Shown: positions 1-11,079 of the stretch, piece by piece
Position numbering within the stretch: the first letter of the stretch is position 1
How the letters are laid out: each line of letters begins with the position of its first letter
DNA from: Fulvia fulva
Taxonomy: Eukaryota; Ascomycota; Dothideomycetes; Mycosphaerellales; Mycosphaerellaceae
NCBI RefSeq assembly: GCF_020509005.1
Contig: NC_063015.1
Coordinates: forward strand, 5,132,501 to 5,196,500
Length of the DNA: 64,000 bases
Direction: 5' to 3'
Made by a program: the position numbers and the translations under genes
Notes under the pieces: generated by a model
Databases searched by the model: none
Seen by the model: only the letters and a program-made list of their open reading frames with translations
Told to the model about the DNA's origin: nothing

Positions 1-1290
1 TTTGACACCCCCAACGGTGCCTCCCCCGGAGTCCGACGACGACGCCACGTATAAGGGACGTAGATGAGGCTAGAATAAAGCTATGTACCGGGCGGGAAGG
101 TCAGGCGTCGTCGCTCAGGGGAGGTATCGCCGCCCAACGCTTGACCGCCAAAAGTCCAACACCCCAACGCCCGGCGGACGGTATGGTAGGGACCTAACAG
201 TTCTAGAACACGTAGATGGGTCCACAATAAGGCCATCTGCAAAGTGGTAAGTTGCCTCGTCGCCGTCCGGGCGAGCTATCGCCGCCCAACGCCCCAACGC
301 CAACGCCAAAATCCAACGCCCTCCTACCGACCTCCCACCTTTATGGCGCGTAGGCAGGGCCCTATCTAAGCCCTGTGCAAGAGGGCCTCGCCGTCCAAAG
401 TCTCCAATTTTGAGGGCAGTGAGGGGGGTCTGAACGGAGGACTTACAACTTCATACTCTCAGGATAGGTCGAATGGAGCCTAATCTAGGGCTGTGCAAAA
501 TTTGAAGGTCATTGGAGCTGATTTGAGAAAGTCGATTTTTCGTACTTTTAGTGAAATTTGGCGTTGGCGTTAGGCGTTGGGCGTTGGGCGTTGGGGGTTG
601 GCGACGGCGACGACGTGGTCCGATCGACCTCATATTTTCAGGGAGGGCCATTAGATATCTCACCTACGCGTCTGCAAAGTTTGGTGACCGTAGGTCGCCG
701 TCCCGTACCTAGCGTTGGGGCGTTGGGCGTTGGCGTTGGGCGTTGGCGTTGGCGTTGGGCGTTGGCGTTGGCGTTGGGGCGTTGGGCGTTGGCGTTGGAT
801 CTTTTTGGCGTTGGGGGTTGGCGACGGCGACGACATGGTCCGATCGACCTCATATTTTCAGAGAGGGCTATTAGATACCTCACCTACGCGTCTGTAAAGT
901 TTGGTGACCGTAGGAGGGCGTTGGATTTTGGCGTTGGGCGTTGGCGTTGGCGTTGGATTGTTTTGGCGTTGGGGGTCGGCGACGGCGACGACGTGGTCCG
1001 ATCGACTTCATACTTTCAGGGAGGGCTATTAGATACCCTACCTACGCGTATGCAAGCCGGCGTAGCCGTAGCTGCCCGTCTCGAGAAGGTCCCATCTCTA
1101 TATACCCTACACCTTACTCACCATACTATACCTACATTACCATTTTGGGTATCGACGGCGAGGTCGAGGCCGGTAGGGTCTATGTAGGTGCTGGCCATTA
1201 TGATATAGGTGTAGAGAGGCCGTGTAGGCGTCAGTAGGGCCCTAGGGGCCGGCGACAGCGAGGTAGGGCAGCGAGGTACCCACCTACCCA
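1..1290. repeat. GC-rich composite satellite, possibly subtelomeric
   Basis: This block combines two kinds of repeat. One is a minisatellite of GGCGTT and GGGCGTT units (clearest at 555-600, 710-800 and 914-960). The other is a ~97-bp module rich in GGCGACGGCGACGACG, present at about 597-694, 817-914 and 974-1069 with a few C/T differences between copies. On the left (about 115-330) the same minisatellite appears as its reverse complement (CAACGCC units), so the block is an inverted arrangement. A degenerate CCTA run lies at 1270-1300. All six frames are fairly open because of composition, but the translations are low-complexity and I do not call a gene. No TTAGGG telomere repeat is visible, so a subtelomeric location is only a guess. 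Confidence 0.75.
597..1069 (+). repeat. Three copies of a ~97-bp satellite module
   Basis: The module runs from GGCGACGGCGACGACG to GGTGACCGTAGG. Copies start at about 597, 817 and 974. Copies 1 and 2 differ at only a handful of sites, all transitions; copy 3 diverges at its 3' end. Variable-length GGCGTT arrays separate the copies, so the higher-order period is irregular. Confidence 0.75.
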
Positions 1291-1537
1291 CCTACCTACT
1301 ATAGTATATAGGATGGACATTGATTTTTTCCAAGTACGTGTCTCTGCGCGCCTTTCGGTGCATTTTCAAGACGCTCGCTAGATTGATCGTCGCGATGGAA
1401 GCAGACAGATCCGACCGGATGAGAGCGACGACCTCTAACAGGAGACTCTCGTGCATGGCAGCCCGTCCACCCACACCCGTAGCGGTCGAGGCATGCATCT
1501 GTAAGGGACCACGGCGTTGCGTTCACGATGTACAGCA

Positions 1538-1831
1538 TTAGGTCGCATGGCAGGGCTTATCCAGCACAAGGACTTCCAGCTCTTTGGTGTCAATAGAAGT
1601 CGTCGGCAAGAAGACGGCATTACCTCCGCTGGACCTTCGAATCGTGAACGGCCTGCGAGACGTGTGGGCGAGGTGGACCTGTTTGACAACCGTAGAGTGA
1701 TATGTTCGATCGATGTTGAAGATGCCTTTGATGACACCCCTAGAGGTGGACAGATATGGCAGGATCGACGCCGAGATGCCCCACAGGGCAGGGTGCCAGG
1801 TCGTGAACACATTCCATACACTATCGTTCAT
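1538..1831 (-). CDS. Hypothetical small protein (97 aa)
   Basis: An ATG-started open frame of 97 residues with balanced amino-acid composition (Phe, Ile, Thr and Val present, few low-complexity runs), unlike the skewed translations of the satellite next to it. I recognise no domain, signal peptide or membrane segment. It could be one exon of a larger gene, a decayed fragment, or chance. The rest of 1291-2040 shows several overlapping open frames on both strands, none of them convincing. Confidence 0.25.
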   Translation of the reverse strand: MNDSVWNVFTTWHPALWGISASILPYLSTSRGVIKGIFNIDRTYHSTVVKQVHLAHTSRRPFTIRRSSGGNAVFLPTTSIDTKELEVLVLDKPCHAT

Positions 1832-2040
1832 ACTTCATAGCGACCATGTACAATCTTTTGCAGCACAACATGTGCACTTGTCATTCCACGATCCACGGAC
1901 TCGAAATTCGCCGTCGCTCCAGATACACGTCCACAGCTCCTCCATCAACATGGCTTCATCAACATCTCAAACATTACCCACATTCCACATCACGTACATG
2001 TCCGGGTTCCATGTACATCTGCCCTCTTCCACGTTCCAAC

Positions 2041-3276
2041 TCACTCCCGTCTCTCTTGAATCGGGCTCACCATGCCACTCTCAACCGGACTCCCATTCCT
2101 CGTACTCGGCATACTCGCCTCATTGTCACTTCCAAACGGATCCCTCTCCTGGCCGAGACTGCCACTCGTCGAAGAATGCAGACCCGGCCGCACGATGTTC
2201 GGACCACCGATACTCATTCTCGCAGCTCGCGCGGAGTGGATGGATGCCGTGTCGCTGTAGAGAGTACTCGATATGGAAACAGCTGAGCGAGCCGAGGATT
2301 GTGGGGGATCGAGGGGCATGGCGAGGAGAGTTGCTGCAGATGGCGTCGAGAGATGGGGAGATTCGCCGATCGTGTGGATGGGAGGTAACATTGGTGGTCC
2401 GCGGTTATTTGGCTTCACGGTATAGACAGGTGGTGGGATGTCGAACGTTGTGCCGCCTTCTGAGGTCCTGGCGTAGTATTCGCCGCTGTGACCTTGCTCG
2501 CGGCCCGAGTTGGAGCCATGGAAGGAAGTGTCCAGACCTGTGAAGTATGCGTTGTTCTCTCTGCTGCTGACGACGGGTGCGCCTCGTGCTGTTTCCATCT
2601 CTTGTCGGTGTTGCGATGTACTGCTGCTGCAGAGGCTGCCCCACTTGTCGCGAAGACGTGGAAGGAATGATGCGCCGCCGCTTCCGTGCCGACCTCTTGT
2701 CTTTCGGGCTCGCCTGCGGAGGGGGAAGAAGGCGAGAAGGAAGAGGGCCAGCGCTGCGAGGATGGGTAGGATGATGGCAGCAGCAAGTTCGCCTTTGGAG
2801 AGTCCATGGTCGTGATGCTCGCTCGCTGTTGCTGACGAAGATGTCTGAGTGGTACCTTCGGCCAGACGGGCGCCGCTCGGGAGTGCAGTCGATGAAGGAC
2901 GGTCGGTGTTCGAGATGGTGCCAGTGGATGGATTGAGGTACGCGGCACCAGTGTCGCTCGCGGTCAAGAGTGACGATGTCGCCGTGTTCTGACGTGCCGT
3001 CGGACTAGCACTGCCGTCGACAGTGCTGGTCTGCATCGCGACCAGTGTCCCATCATCGCCGCTGCTGGCGCTTGGCGTGAATACGGTGTCTCCGTTCTGT
3101 GTCGCACTCGCCGTCGGCAGATAGTCGGAGTCCTCGCTCGCCCGGGCTGCTTGTATCGAAGCGTAGATGTCATCCGACTGGCTGTTCACGTACGGGTCGG
3201 CTCGTTGGAAGAAGTCGTCGCTCTGCGGCTCGCGCGGAACATGAACTCGATGCCTCGCGATGATCGTCATCGTCAT
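2041..3276 (-). CDS. Single-pass membrane protein with Ser/Thr-rich ectodomain
   Basis: The frame is open from a TTG codon at 3459, but the first ATG in frame is at 3276, giving about 411 residues. From the N-terminus it has a Ser/Thr/Ala-rich, probably O-glycosylated stretch, a His-Asp-His linker, one strong transmembrane helix (GELAAAIILPILAALALFLL), a basic stop-transfer run (RRRARKTR), then a long Pro/Ser-rich cytoplasmic tail. This is the layout of fungal Mid2/Wsc-like stress sensors and many uncharacterised Dothideomycete membrane proteins. No Cys-rich WSC domain is visible. No signal peptide follows the ATG, so an upstream exon may supply one; the open stretch 3277-3459 would be part of such an extension. 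Role unknown; a surface sensor is inference from architecture. Confidence 0.65.
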   Translation of the reverse strand: MTMTIIARHRVHVPREPQSDDFFQRADPYVNSQSDDIYASIQAARASEDSDYLPTASATQNGDTVFTPSASSGDDGTLVAMQTSTVDGSASPTARQNTATSSLLTASDTGAAYLNPSTGTISNTDRPSSTALPSGARLAEGTTQTSSSATASEHHDHGLSKGELAAAIILPILAALALFLLAFFPLRRRARKTRGRHGSGGASFLPRLRDKWGSLCSSSTSQHRQEMETARGAPVVSSRENNAYFTGLDTSFHGSNSGREQGHSGEYYARTSEGGTTFDIPPPVYTVKPNNRGPPMLPPIHTIGESPHLSTPSAATLLAMPLDPPQSSARSAVSISSTLYSDTASIHSARAARMSIGGPNIVRPGLHSSTSGSLGQERDPFGSDNEASMPSTRNGSPVESGMVSPIQERRE

Positions 3277-4255
3277 CGATATGTCCGACAGCCAGCTGCA
3301 TGTGTGTTTCCGGTGGAGATAACGATGTGTTTCCCTGCGCTCCGGGCGCAGCCTGAGGAATAGGATGGCAGCCGACGTCCAAGGCGTCGCAGCCTTTCCA
3401 GAGTGTGAACGCTGCGCAAGATCAAGTCTCACGGCCTCAGCTGGAGGCCTGGAGCTCAACTACATACATGTCCTACATCAGATGACGCCCATCTTTTTTT
3501 TAGATTCGATGCCTTAGATGTCAAAGATTTGAGTGTCGCCAGAGGCTCGGCCCGTACGTCACGTGTGTTGGATGATGTAATGGGGTGCCAGCGGTGGATG
3601 GCTCTTCCCGAGGTTCTAATCTCAGCCTATCGAAACCCCTGACGCAAGCTTGCTTCGTTGCCCAATAGGAACAAGTCCAGGCTGCCAAAGCGCAGGTGTG
3701 CGGTATAGCGTGGAAGCTGAGGCCACGTAGGCTGAGTACCTGAGCTTACCGCTGCTGACCTCCAGAGGCTCCAGTTTCGCCGAGAGTTGTTTCTGCGGGT
3801 GATGCTCGCTTGCAGGTCAAGTCAGCCAATTGCTTTGTGCTTGAAAGTTGGTACGTTACACTGAGAGGCCAATGACACACTCGTGACAGCTGATGAACAT
3901 GTGTACTGCCGTGCACAAAAGGCCGGGATTGAGATGCGTCGCCATCGCATCTCGATGGCACTGCAGAAGAAACACTCATTCACCCACTGAGGCATTGGCA
4001 AGGAGCCAGTGCGATGATGCTTACAGCCACCTCGAATCGAAAAGGAGCCATTCAATATACATGATATTGTACACCGCCGAATCCCTCTTCATCCTCATCA
4101 TCTTCTTCGTCATCGTCATGTTCATCGTCATCGTCATCGTCATACTCGATAGAACTATCAGACCCGCTGGATCCCTCGCCCTCCTCTGCTGATAGCGCTG
4201 GCTCCGCCTTCACGTCAACACCCACCTTCACGTCAACACCCGCCTTCACCCGCTC
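3277..4255. other. Intergenic region, no gene called
   Basis: Contains an acidic open stretch at 4052-4249 (minus strand, poly-Asp/Glu) that has no ATG and may be a last exon of the coiled-coil gene at 4256-4777. Otherwise only short open frames without recognisable features. Confidence 0.5.
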
Positions 4256-4777
4256 TCACTTTGGGCGGCGACAGTCAGCAATGGTCATTGCTTCTGTTCG
4301 AGCAGCTTCAGCTTTCCGCTTCAAGGCGCCACTGGCCTTTCGTTCACTGACGACCTCCAGCCCGTGTTGTTCTAACACGACTGTACACGATCAGCACCCA
4401 ACCCGGGAACGGGGGTGAGGAAAGTGCATACGATTGCTACTCTTCAGCAACTCGGTCTTGGCCGCTTGTTCTGCCACGACTTTACTGAGCTCTTCCAGCG
4501 CCGAGCCTTCTCGCAAATTCTCCTGCTCTCTCACCAGACGCTGCAGTTTGATCTTCAGGTATTCCTTCTCCTTGGTCTTCAGCTTCACCTCGCCGTCTAA
4601 GACGCCCAGGTTGCCTTGCTCTTTCTTGATTCGAGCCTCGACCTCATCCATCTTCTTGCGCCATGACGCGCCCATCTGGACTTGCACATTCGAGCGCGTG
4701 ACTGGAGCTGGCTGGTGGGTGGCCTTTGAGTTGGATGTGTTCCGGCCCCGGGTAGATGTGTTCCACGCATGAGACAT
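4256..4777 (-). CDS. Small coiled-coil protein, two exons
   Basis: ATG at 4777. Exon 1 is 4777-4432; a 51-nt intron at 4431-4381 starts GTATGC, contains GCTGATC as a likely branch site and ends ACAG; exon 2 runs 4380-4256. The product is 156 aa. Residues ~35-115 are Lys/Glu-rich with heptad spacing and form a clear coiled coil; the N-terminus is polar and disordered. The stop at 4258-4256 overlaps a possible donor (GTGAGA at 4259). Splicing from there to an acceptor inside the downstream open frame would replace the last residue with a strongly acidic tail of Asp/Glu runs. Function not recognised. The first intron is well supported; the C-terminus is uncertain. Confidence 0.55.
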
Positions 4778-5251
4778 TATTAGCTACTGCTGACGTGGAA
4801 GCAGGAATCGAATACGAGCAAGTGGTCGACAAAGATGAAGCCATGTTCAGCTCCATCTGGCGCGTCTTTTGACGTGACGATGCCCATGCCTCGCGTACCC
4901 ATGACAATGCCATTGCTTTCGCGTTCAGTAATATCGCGTTTTGCCGCTCGAAGAAGAACATGAGCAATGGACCGGACCACTCATCAACAACACGAAACTG
5001 TATTGGACTTGTGCGTTCCCGAAAGTAGTGGCGATCAACTGACATACAATTTGTCGCTCGTTTGACGGCTTGACGCTCAGGCAGGGCGGCCAATTAGTTC
5101 TATCAGGCGCATTGGTCACTGGCCACCGACAACACGTGACTTCACCTTGCTTGAAAAAGGTCACGCGACCCCACCACGCCGAAACGTACGGCTATCCGAC
5201 TCTTGGGAGTACTGTAGTTCCCCTTTGACCTGACGTCTACGAGATACACGA
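4778..5251. other. Intergenic region, nothing supported
   Basis: Lies between the start of the coiled-coil gene and the 3' end of the transporter. Overlapping open frames on the minus strand have no recognisable domain. I see no RNA gene or repeat here. Confidence 0.4.
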
Positions 5252-6919
5252 CTATGCTTCGAGAACGTGCACACGGTCTACGGCTTCGGCAGTGAGCACC
5301 TTCTTCTGCCTGACGTCTCTCCTCTGGAACCACCAAACGATCCATGTTATCGCGAACTGTGCCAGAAAAGCACCAATCGAGAAGATGAAGCCTTTGCGGA
5401 ACCGAGGCGCATCGACTTGGGGATACGTCAAATACGGCACCCATGCATTGAATGCATAACCCAAGGAGTTCATCAAGCCCAGCACAATGCTGCGTTCTTC
5501 AGCATCTGCGCCGCAGATCTCGCTGCGACGATGTCAGTGTATGAGATGCTCATCATCACTGACAGACTTACTTGGCCCAAGACATCGAGATCGGTCCGTA
5601 CGGAACGCTGACTCTGTACACCTCGAATGCAAACCACTTCAAACCACTCGGAACACTCCACACCGCTAGCACAACACAGACAAACAATCCGAACCCCGTA
5701 GAAACCGACATCCAGGCAGCTCGATTACGCCAGTAGTCGCTGAAGATTGCCGAAAGGATAGTCGAAACCGCCTGTACTGCTGACTGAGTCGTTGGAATGA
5801 TGTTGATGAGGGACACTGAGTACCCTTGCGCCTTCAACCAAAGCGACATTGGGTTGATGCTCGAAGATGGCCCGGTGTTGATGAAGATGATGTACAAAAC
5901 GCAGAGGAGATACACATGCCATCGACCAAAGATGCGCTTCCAGGTCGACCAGCCCAGCTTCTTGCGCGGCGCACGTCCGACGTCGTCCATACGCTTCTGT
6001 GCCAATAGGATTTGATCTTTGCGCAGATAGAACGCCCGCGATTTCTCCGGCAGGTCGGGGATGAGGAAGAGCCCAGCTATGCAGATGGGAGTCGAAATGA
6101 TGCCGTCCATGATGAACAACCACTGCACCCAGTCATCCCGTGAACGCCGTTCAGACTTTTGTACACGCCGGCTTGCAGGTAGTCACTGAACATACTGGCA
6201 ATCGCACTGGATGCATGGAAGATGCATGCTCTTTTGGCCAGTTCTGAAGGCTTGTACCAGCTTCCGAGGATCATATGGCCGACGGGATAGAAGATGCTCT
6301 CAGCGAGTCCGACGAAGAAGCGAATTGCAATCACGTGGTTCGAGGTCTTGGCTGCTGCTAGGCAGAAGGTCAGGATCGTCCATACCATTTCGCAAGAGGG
6401 TATCCAGATGCTTGGTCGCACTTTGGTGAGGATGATTTGCGAGGGAATCTGTCCAACAACGTAGCCTGTTGTCCATGCCACGTCGATCAAGTTCAGCTGA
6501 TTGGCGTTCATGGCCAGGTCTTCTTTCATGCCGCTCACGAATGCGTTTGCAATGTTGGTCTGGTCTAGGTTCTTGATAAAGTAGCCTAGCGACAAAATCA
6601 CCAGCACGCTGACGTCTAGTCGGCGAATGAAGGCGACTTCCTCCTTTGAACGGCCAGGCTCGTAGTCCCAGATGTACGCCCACCACGGCGGCTTGGCCTT
6701 CGTTGCATCGGATACTCTGTTCTCGTTCGAGTCGACATCGCTGTCTGGCGTCCGGCTGTACACCGCGGCGTTCTTTTCCGAAACCGCATCTCCCTCCTGC
6801 TTCGACATAATCTCAGAACTGCTGCTAGAGTTGCTTGGGGTGTGTCGAAGAAGTGCCCGTGACTCTTCGTCTACTACGCCTTCAACACCGAGATATTCTT
6901 GCCCCTTGGAGGACGACAT
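5252..6919 (-). CDS. MFS anion transporter (Dal5/ACS family), one-base frameshift
   Basis: ATG at 6919; the frame extends further upstream but that part looks like leader. After a ~100-residue polar N-terminus come the hallmarks of the allantoate permease/anion:cation symporter family: RRLDVSVLVILSLGYFIKNLDQTNIANAFVSG around TM1, WTTGYVVGQIPSQ, then QWLFIMDGIIS before TM6 and AEERSIVLGLMN near TM10-11. A 49-nt intron (5571-5523, GTAAGT to GCAG) joins SMSWAN to EICGADAEE. At about 6126 the frame breaks: the expected Gly-Trp-Gln-Trp before LFIMDG needs one more G. Adding that single base gives a 539-residue protein in one frame with no other lesion. Substrate unknown; the family carries organic anions (allantoate, nicotinate, pantothenate, sulfonates). 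It is divergent to a TauD-like dioxygenase. Confidence 0.85.
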
Positions 6920-7609
6920 GGCCGCTCGTTCCACCTTGGCGAGGCGCGACCCTCTATGGAAAAACAGCCTAGCCCACCAGCACGCCATACGTCGCGGCAT
7001 GCATTGTCTGTGCTGGGCTCAGCACGGCATCGGATGTCCACGAGCCTATGACTTGCGTTGATGCGTGCCATCTTCCTTTCGGGTCGTCCTTCGCTTGATC
7101 AGCAGCTGCCGGAGAGTGGATGCATTCTTATCGGATTCAACGATGCAGCCAAACAAAGTCGAATTACAACTCCAGATGGATGCCATCGTGCTGTGCATCC
7201 ACCATTGCGTGACGAATGCCATAGTGGAGGAGGTATGCTTCTCCATATGTTGCGACACCCAAGCATACAGCGGTAGAATCCCGGAGAAGCACATGATTGG
7301 TGCTCAGACCGCGCATGCGTAGCTTAGCTCATATTGCAAGCTTGCCGAGCTGAATGGCGCAATGGTTCGAGACGCGAGGTGATCACGAACTCCATGCAGC
7401 CATGCGAATTCAGTGGTAAGCACAGCAGAGAGGATGCCGCGTTCCTAGACAATGTACATGGGTGGTATGCCCACCAGGTGATGAACTCCACCTTGTGCTT
7501 TGCTTGGGGTAAGCATAAACACAGCTCTCTTTGCCAGTTAACAAAAGGAGCCTCTCGACCATTTACTCAGTACTGTGCCATCACATCTATCTACTGGCAT
7601 ACCACCGTC
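6920..7609. promoter_or_regulatory. Divergent promoter region, transporter / dioxygenase
   Basis: About 690 bp between the ATG of the transporter (minus) and the ATG of the dioxygenase (plus). Several short open frames but no convincing gene. The shared upstream region suggests joint control of the two genes; I see no sites I can assign to a named regulator. Confidence 0.4.
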
Positions 7610-8852
7610 ATGGCGCCAGCGGCAATCGTCCCCGACATCGTGGACTACGTAGCGCCCAGGGAAGATAACCTTGGTCTTCCTGCGCCTACAAGAGTTCGTC
7701 TCGAGAAGGTCGGCATTGATCTATCGAAGGGCTACCCTGTGAGATCTCCATCATGATGGATCAATTGCAACATCTGCTGACAAGTGCATCAGTATCGACC
7801 TGCTGTGCCTTTCTACCTTCAACATGTCTACGCCATCCGAAACGAGGACCGTGAATACGTCAATGCCGGAACCAGAGCCAGTCCAAGCAAGAAGGCTCTC
7901 TTCTCCGCCGCAAAAGAAGTGAAGCATCTCACAAGCCACATCGGTACCGAGATAGTTGGCCTCCAGCTCAAAGACTTGACCGACCAGCAGAAAGACGAGC
8001 TAGCTTTACTAATCGCCGAACGGAGCGTCGTCTTCTTCCGCGACCAAGACCTCAGTCCACAAGCACAACTCGAGCTTGGCCGCTACTACGGTGAAGTCGA
8101 AATCCATCCTCAAGTCCCCCACGTCCCAGGCCTCCCAGGCACAACCGTCATCTGGCCCGCCCTCGCCGCCACCGAGAGAGCCGCAGACTTCCGCAACCCA
8201 GTCGGCACGCAAAAATGGCACACAGATCTTGTGCACGAGAAGCAGCCAGCGGGAATCACCCACCTCCACAACGACACCGTCCCCGAAGTCGGCGGCGACA
8301 CCCTCTGGGCATCTGGCTACGCCGCCTACGAGAAACTCAGCCCGAACTTCCGCAAGATCATCGATGGCCGGTATGCAGTGTACAGATCTGCGCATACATA
8401 CCTTGCCCGCAACGATCCTCACGCTGGTCCCAAGTATATTGAGCGCGAGCACCCGCTGGTTCGCGCACATCCTGCTACGGGATGGAAGGCGCTGTATGTC
8501 AACCGAGCTATGACTGACAGGATTGTGGGGCTAGATAAGGGGGAGAGTGATGCGATCTTGCAGTATCTGTTTAGTGTGTATGAGGGAAATGTTGATATTC
8601 AGTGTCGGTTCAAGTGGACTCCGGGGACTTCGGCGCTGTGGGACAACAGTAAGTCGTCCATTGAGACACTGTTTGGGGGAATGATACTGACTGCAGGCAG
8701 GAATCACGATGCACAATGCCTCGTGGGACTACGAGAACACGGCTTCAAGGCATGGAACACGAGTCACGAGCTTGGCGGAGAAGCCTTTCTTTGACCCTTC
8801 GGCGCCGACGAGGCGACAGGCACTTGGATTGGCTGGGCCTGGGGATGTGTAG
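7610..8852 (+). CDS. TauD/TfdA-family 2-oxoglutarate dioxygenase
   Basis: Three exons: 7610-7738, 7793-8648 and 8701-8852. Introns of 54 and 52 nt have GT-AG ends, and CTGAC/GCTGAC precedes each acceptor. The product is 378 aa, usual for fungal sulfonate/taurine dioxygenases (JLP1-like). Iron ligands are visible as WHTD (H186, D188) and the distal H333 in ITMHNASWDY; an Arg for 2-oxoglutarate follows at R345 or R349. The family oxidises sulfonates such as taurine, releasing sulfite, or other carboxylate substrates; the substrate here cannot be read from sequence. It is cytosolic by absence of a signal. Divergent transcription with an ACS-family transporter fits uptake plus oxidation of one organic anion. 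Confidence 0.9.
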
Positions 8853-9093
8853 GTGACGTTGAAGTCAGAGCTAGGAGGTATAACAGTATGGCACAGTTCT
8901 TATCATTGTGATATGTCCCACGCATAAGCACGCACCCACAACCTCTTCAGCCGCTGCAAAAGCGAGCGCTTGTCGCACTCCTCGGTGACAATTTCAGCTG
9001 CGACCTTCGGTATTGTCGTCTGTCGAAGCCACCAAGCGTGCATATCTTGGAGATCGTTCCGCATGCACATGCTTGCAACAGCAAGAAGAGTTC

Positions 9094-9345
9094 TCAGATG
9101 CCGTAGTAGAAGTATGGCGAGATGTCGCTTGTGATGTCGATGTCTGGGACTTGGGTGAGCTTCAAATTCTGTGCTGCTGCCGATACCTCCTTCGTGCAAC
9201 ATACCGACGATGTTTGCGCATACGAGATTGATAGCGATCGTAGCGTCTTCGAGTCGATCTCACCGTTGTCGTAGAGGCTGTATGCTTCGGCCATACTCAC
9301 GGAGCGCTCAATATAAGGTTTTGAATCAAGTATCGTGGTCGTCAT
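9094..9345 (-). CDS. Hypothetical small protein (83 aa)
   Basis: ATG at 9345, stop at 9094. The composition looks protein-like, with an acidic amphipathic first half and an aromatic C-terminus ending YFYYGI. No domain recognised. An alternative open frame overlaps at 8903-9202, so the gene may be spliced differently from a simple open frame. Weak call. Confidence 0.3.
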   Translation of the reverse strand: MTTTILDSKPYIERSVSMAEAYSLYDNGEIDSKTLRSLSISYAQTSSVCCTKEVSAAAQNLKLTQVPDIDITSDISPYFYYGI

Positions 9346-9826
9346 GGTATTGATGGTTCTTTCGCAGGCTTGATGTCGATTTTGCAACGATCTAGGGCCC
9401 TAAATGAGTGGAACGCCATCGAGCTGTCAAAGCGCACAAAATATGCTGGGTAATCAATCGTGAATAGAGGAAGCTGTGTGACGCCTGATAGCTTCGTCAA
9501 GATTCTGTTTGTCCTGATGATGAGGGGGAGGCAAACACCAGCTAGCTGGCACTTTCCGTTGAGGGGGTCAGTTCAGCGAGCAGTCATCGTCGGCATTTTC
9601 ATATGCAGTGTCGTGTAGCATTCAATCTGGCGGCCGCTCGAGCCAGATTAGTCGTACGAAGCCACGTGTAGGCAATACTGTGCCACCGAAGACTTCGAAA
9701 GGAGATATGGCGCTGCCTGACCTAACAACTCCAGCCCTTTGTCTTCAAGTATATCGAGAGTCGGTCTGTAGAAAAATTCGTGGTCGTTTGCATGAGCTGC
9801 ATCATCGGGGCTACATACATGCTCCA
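9346..9826. other. Intergenic region, nothing supported
   Basis: Between the small open frame and the 3' end of the epoxide hydrolase. No conserved features, RNA gene or repeat that I can see. Confidence 0.4.
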
Positions 9827-11079
9827 CTACGACGATTTCGGCCAATGTTCTGCTGCGAGTGCTCGGATATCTTCGATGATACCTTGCGGATCTTCTGCTG
9901 CAGCATAGTGTCCTCCATCGTTGCGCTCTACACCTCAACGTCAGCAAAACGAGAGACGATCGACGACGAAGAACAAGACTCACCTTTGTAGAACACCAAG
10001 TTGCCTGTCCTCTCCACAGCTCTCTTCGAGCTCGGCGCAGTGTCCCAGTAGAAAGATGTGTATCCAAATGGCACAGTGATCCGATTGTCCGGCTTCATCG
10101 CGAAGCTGGCAAATTCCCCGTGCCGCACGTTCTCGTAGTAGCACAACATACTCGGCATGATCGTGTCAGTGAAGTAGTATATGCTTGCGGTGGCGAGGAT
10201 ATGATGGTCCCAGTACCGCTTCTTTTGGTTTTCAGGTCCAGCTGCTTCATTGTACTTCTCGCCGACCCACATCAGGATCCCCATTAGATTGTCGTTGAAG
10301 CTAAAGCCGATGGTGTGAGGTCGAGTTCGCATCGTGATAGCATAGCCCATGTGGTTCTCGAGCCAGTCGTCAACACGATGCTGCACTTCTTGCTCACGCT
10401 GCGTATACTCTACGCCATCTGGCAACGGAGACGGAGCAAAGTTGAAGTGCACCAGCTTGCAAGAGTCTGTGAGCTTGGACCCCATCTCGCGGCCGATCCA
10501 GTGTGCCCAGTCGCCGCCGTGGAAGTAGTATTGGCGGTACCCAAGCTTTTTCATCAGCTTGTCGTAGACATGTGCGCTATCCTGGAGGGTCCAGCCTGCC
10601 CGTGGTGGCCAGTCCGAGAAGCCGTACCCGAACAACGAAGGCACCACAACATGAAAGGCCGGCTGGCTGTCATCTTTCGGGTTGGCAAGCTCGTTCCAAA
10701 CTTGGTTGAACTCGTAGAAAGACCCTGGCCATCCGTGGATCATGATCAGTGGTATAGCATCAGAGCGTTTTGCCTTGGCATGAACGAAGTGAGTCTTGAT
10801 GCCGTCAATCCGAGTGAGGAAGTGGGGTGCAGAGTTGATGCGGTCTTGGTGCTCATACCAGTCGAATTCGTTCACCCAGCGGTCGTACAAGTGAGCACCC
10901 CATTCGTACGTTGGTCCATACTTCTTGCTAGCATCAGGCACGATTTCTTTCGGCGGCAGACGAGTGTCCTTGAGCTTGCGTTGGAGACGATCTACTTCTT
11001 CCTGGGGTATGTCGACCTGGAAGGGAACGATCTCCTCAGAGTCTGCAGCGATACTGCCCATCCATTTTTGTGTGCTCAT
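9827..11079 (-). CDS. Microsomal-type epoxide hydrolase
   Basis: Two exons, 11079-9984 and 9927-9827, separated by a 56-nt intron (GTGAGT to GTAG, TGCTGAC branch). The product is 398 aa. The N-terminal EHN domain includes PFQVDIPQEEVDRLQRKL, then comes an alpha/beta-hydrolase core with oxyanion motif HGWPG (115-119), nucleophile D190 in HGGDWAHWIG, and the catalytic His at H372 in NDGGHYAA on the second exon. Translating only the unspliced frame would lose that His, which supports the intron. The enzyme opens epoxides to diols, in detoxification or in secondary metabolism. The frame is open upstream to 11208, but the start chosen gives the usual EHN beginning. No N-terminal membrane anchor is visible. 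Confidence 0.9.

Noticed and set aside
555..960. CRISPR-like array
   Set aside because: Units of 6-7 bp without unique spacers in a eukaryotic context; it is a minisatellite.
558..1187. 209-aa plus-strand open frame in the satellite
   Set aside because: The translation is Ala/Leu/Gly/Trp/Arg-rich low complexity produced by GGCGTT repeats, and other frames are equally open.
2041..2543. Plus-strand open frame 1713-2543
   Set aside because: Its 3' part is antisense to the membrane-protein gene, and its composition (His, Ser, Arg, Cys) is typical of a shadow frame.
7334..7756. Longer N-terminus for the dioxygenase from 7334
   Set aside because: The upstream residues have no family similarity; MAPAAIVPDIVDYVAPRE at 7610 is a normal start for this family.
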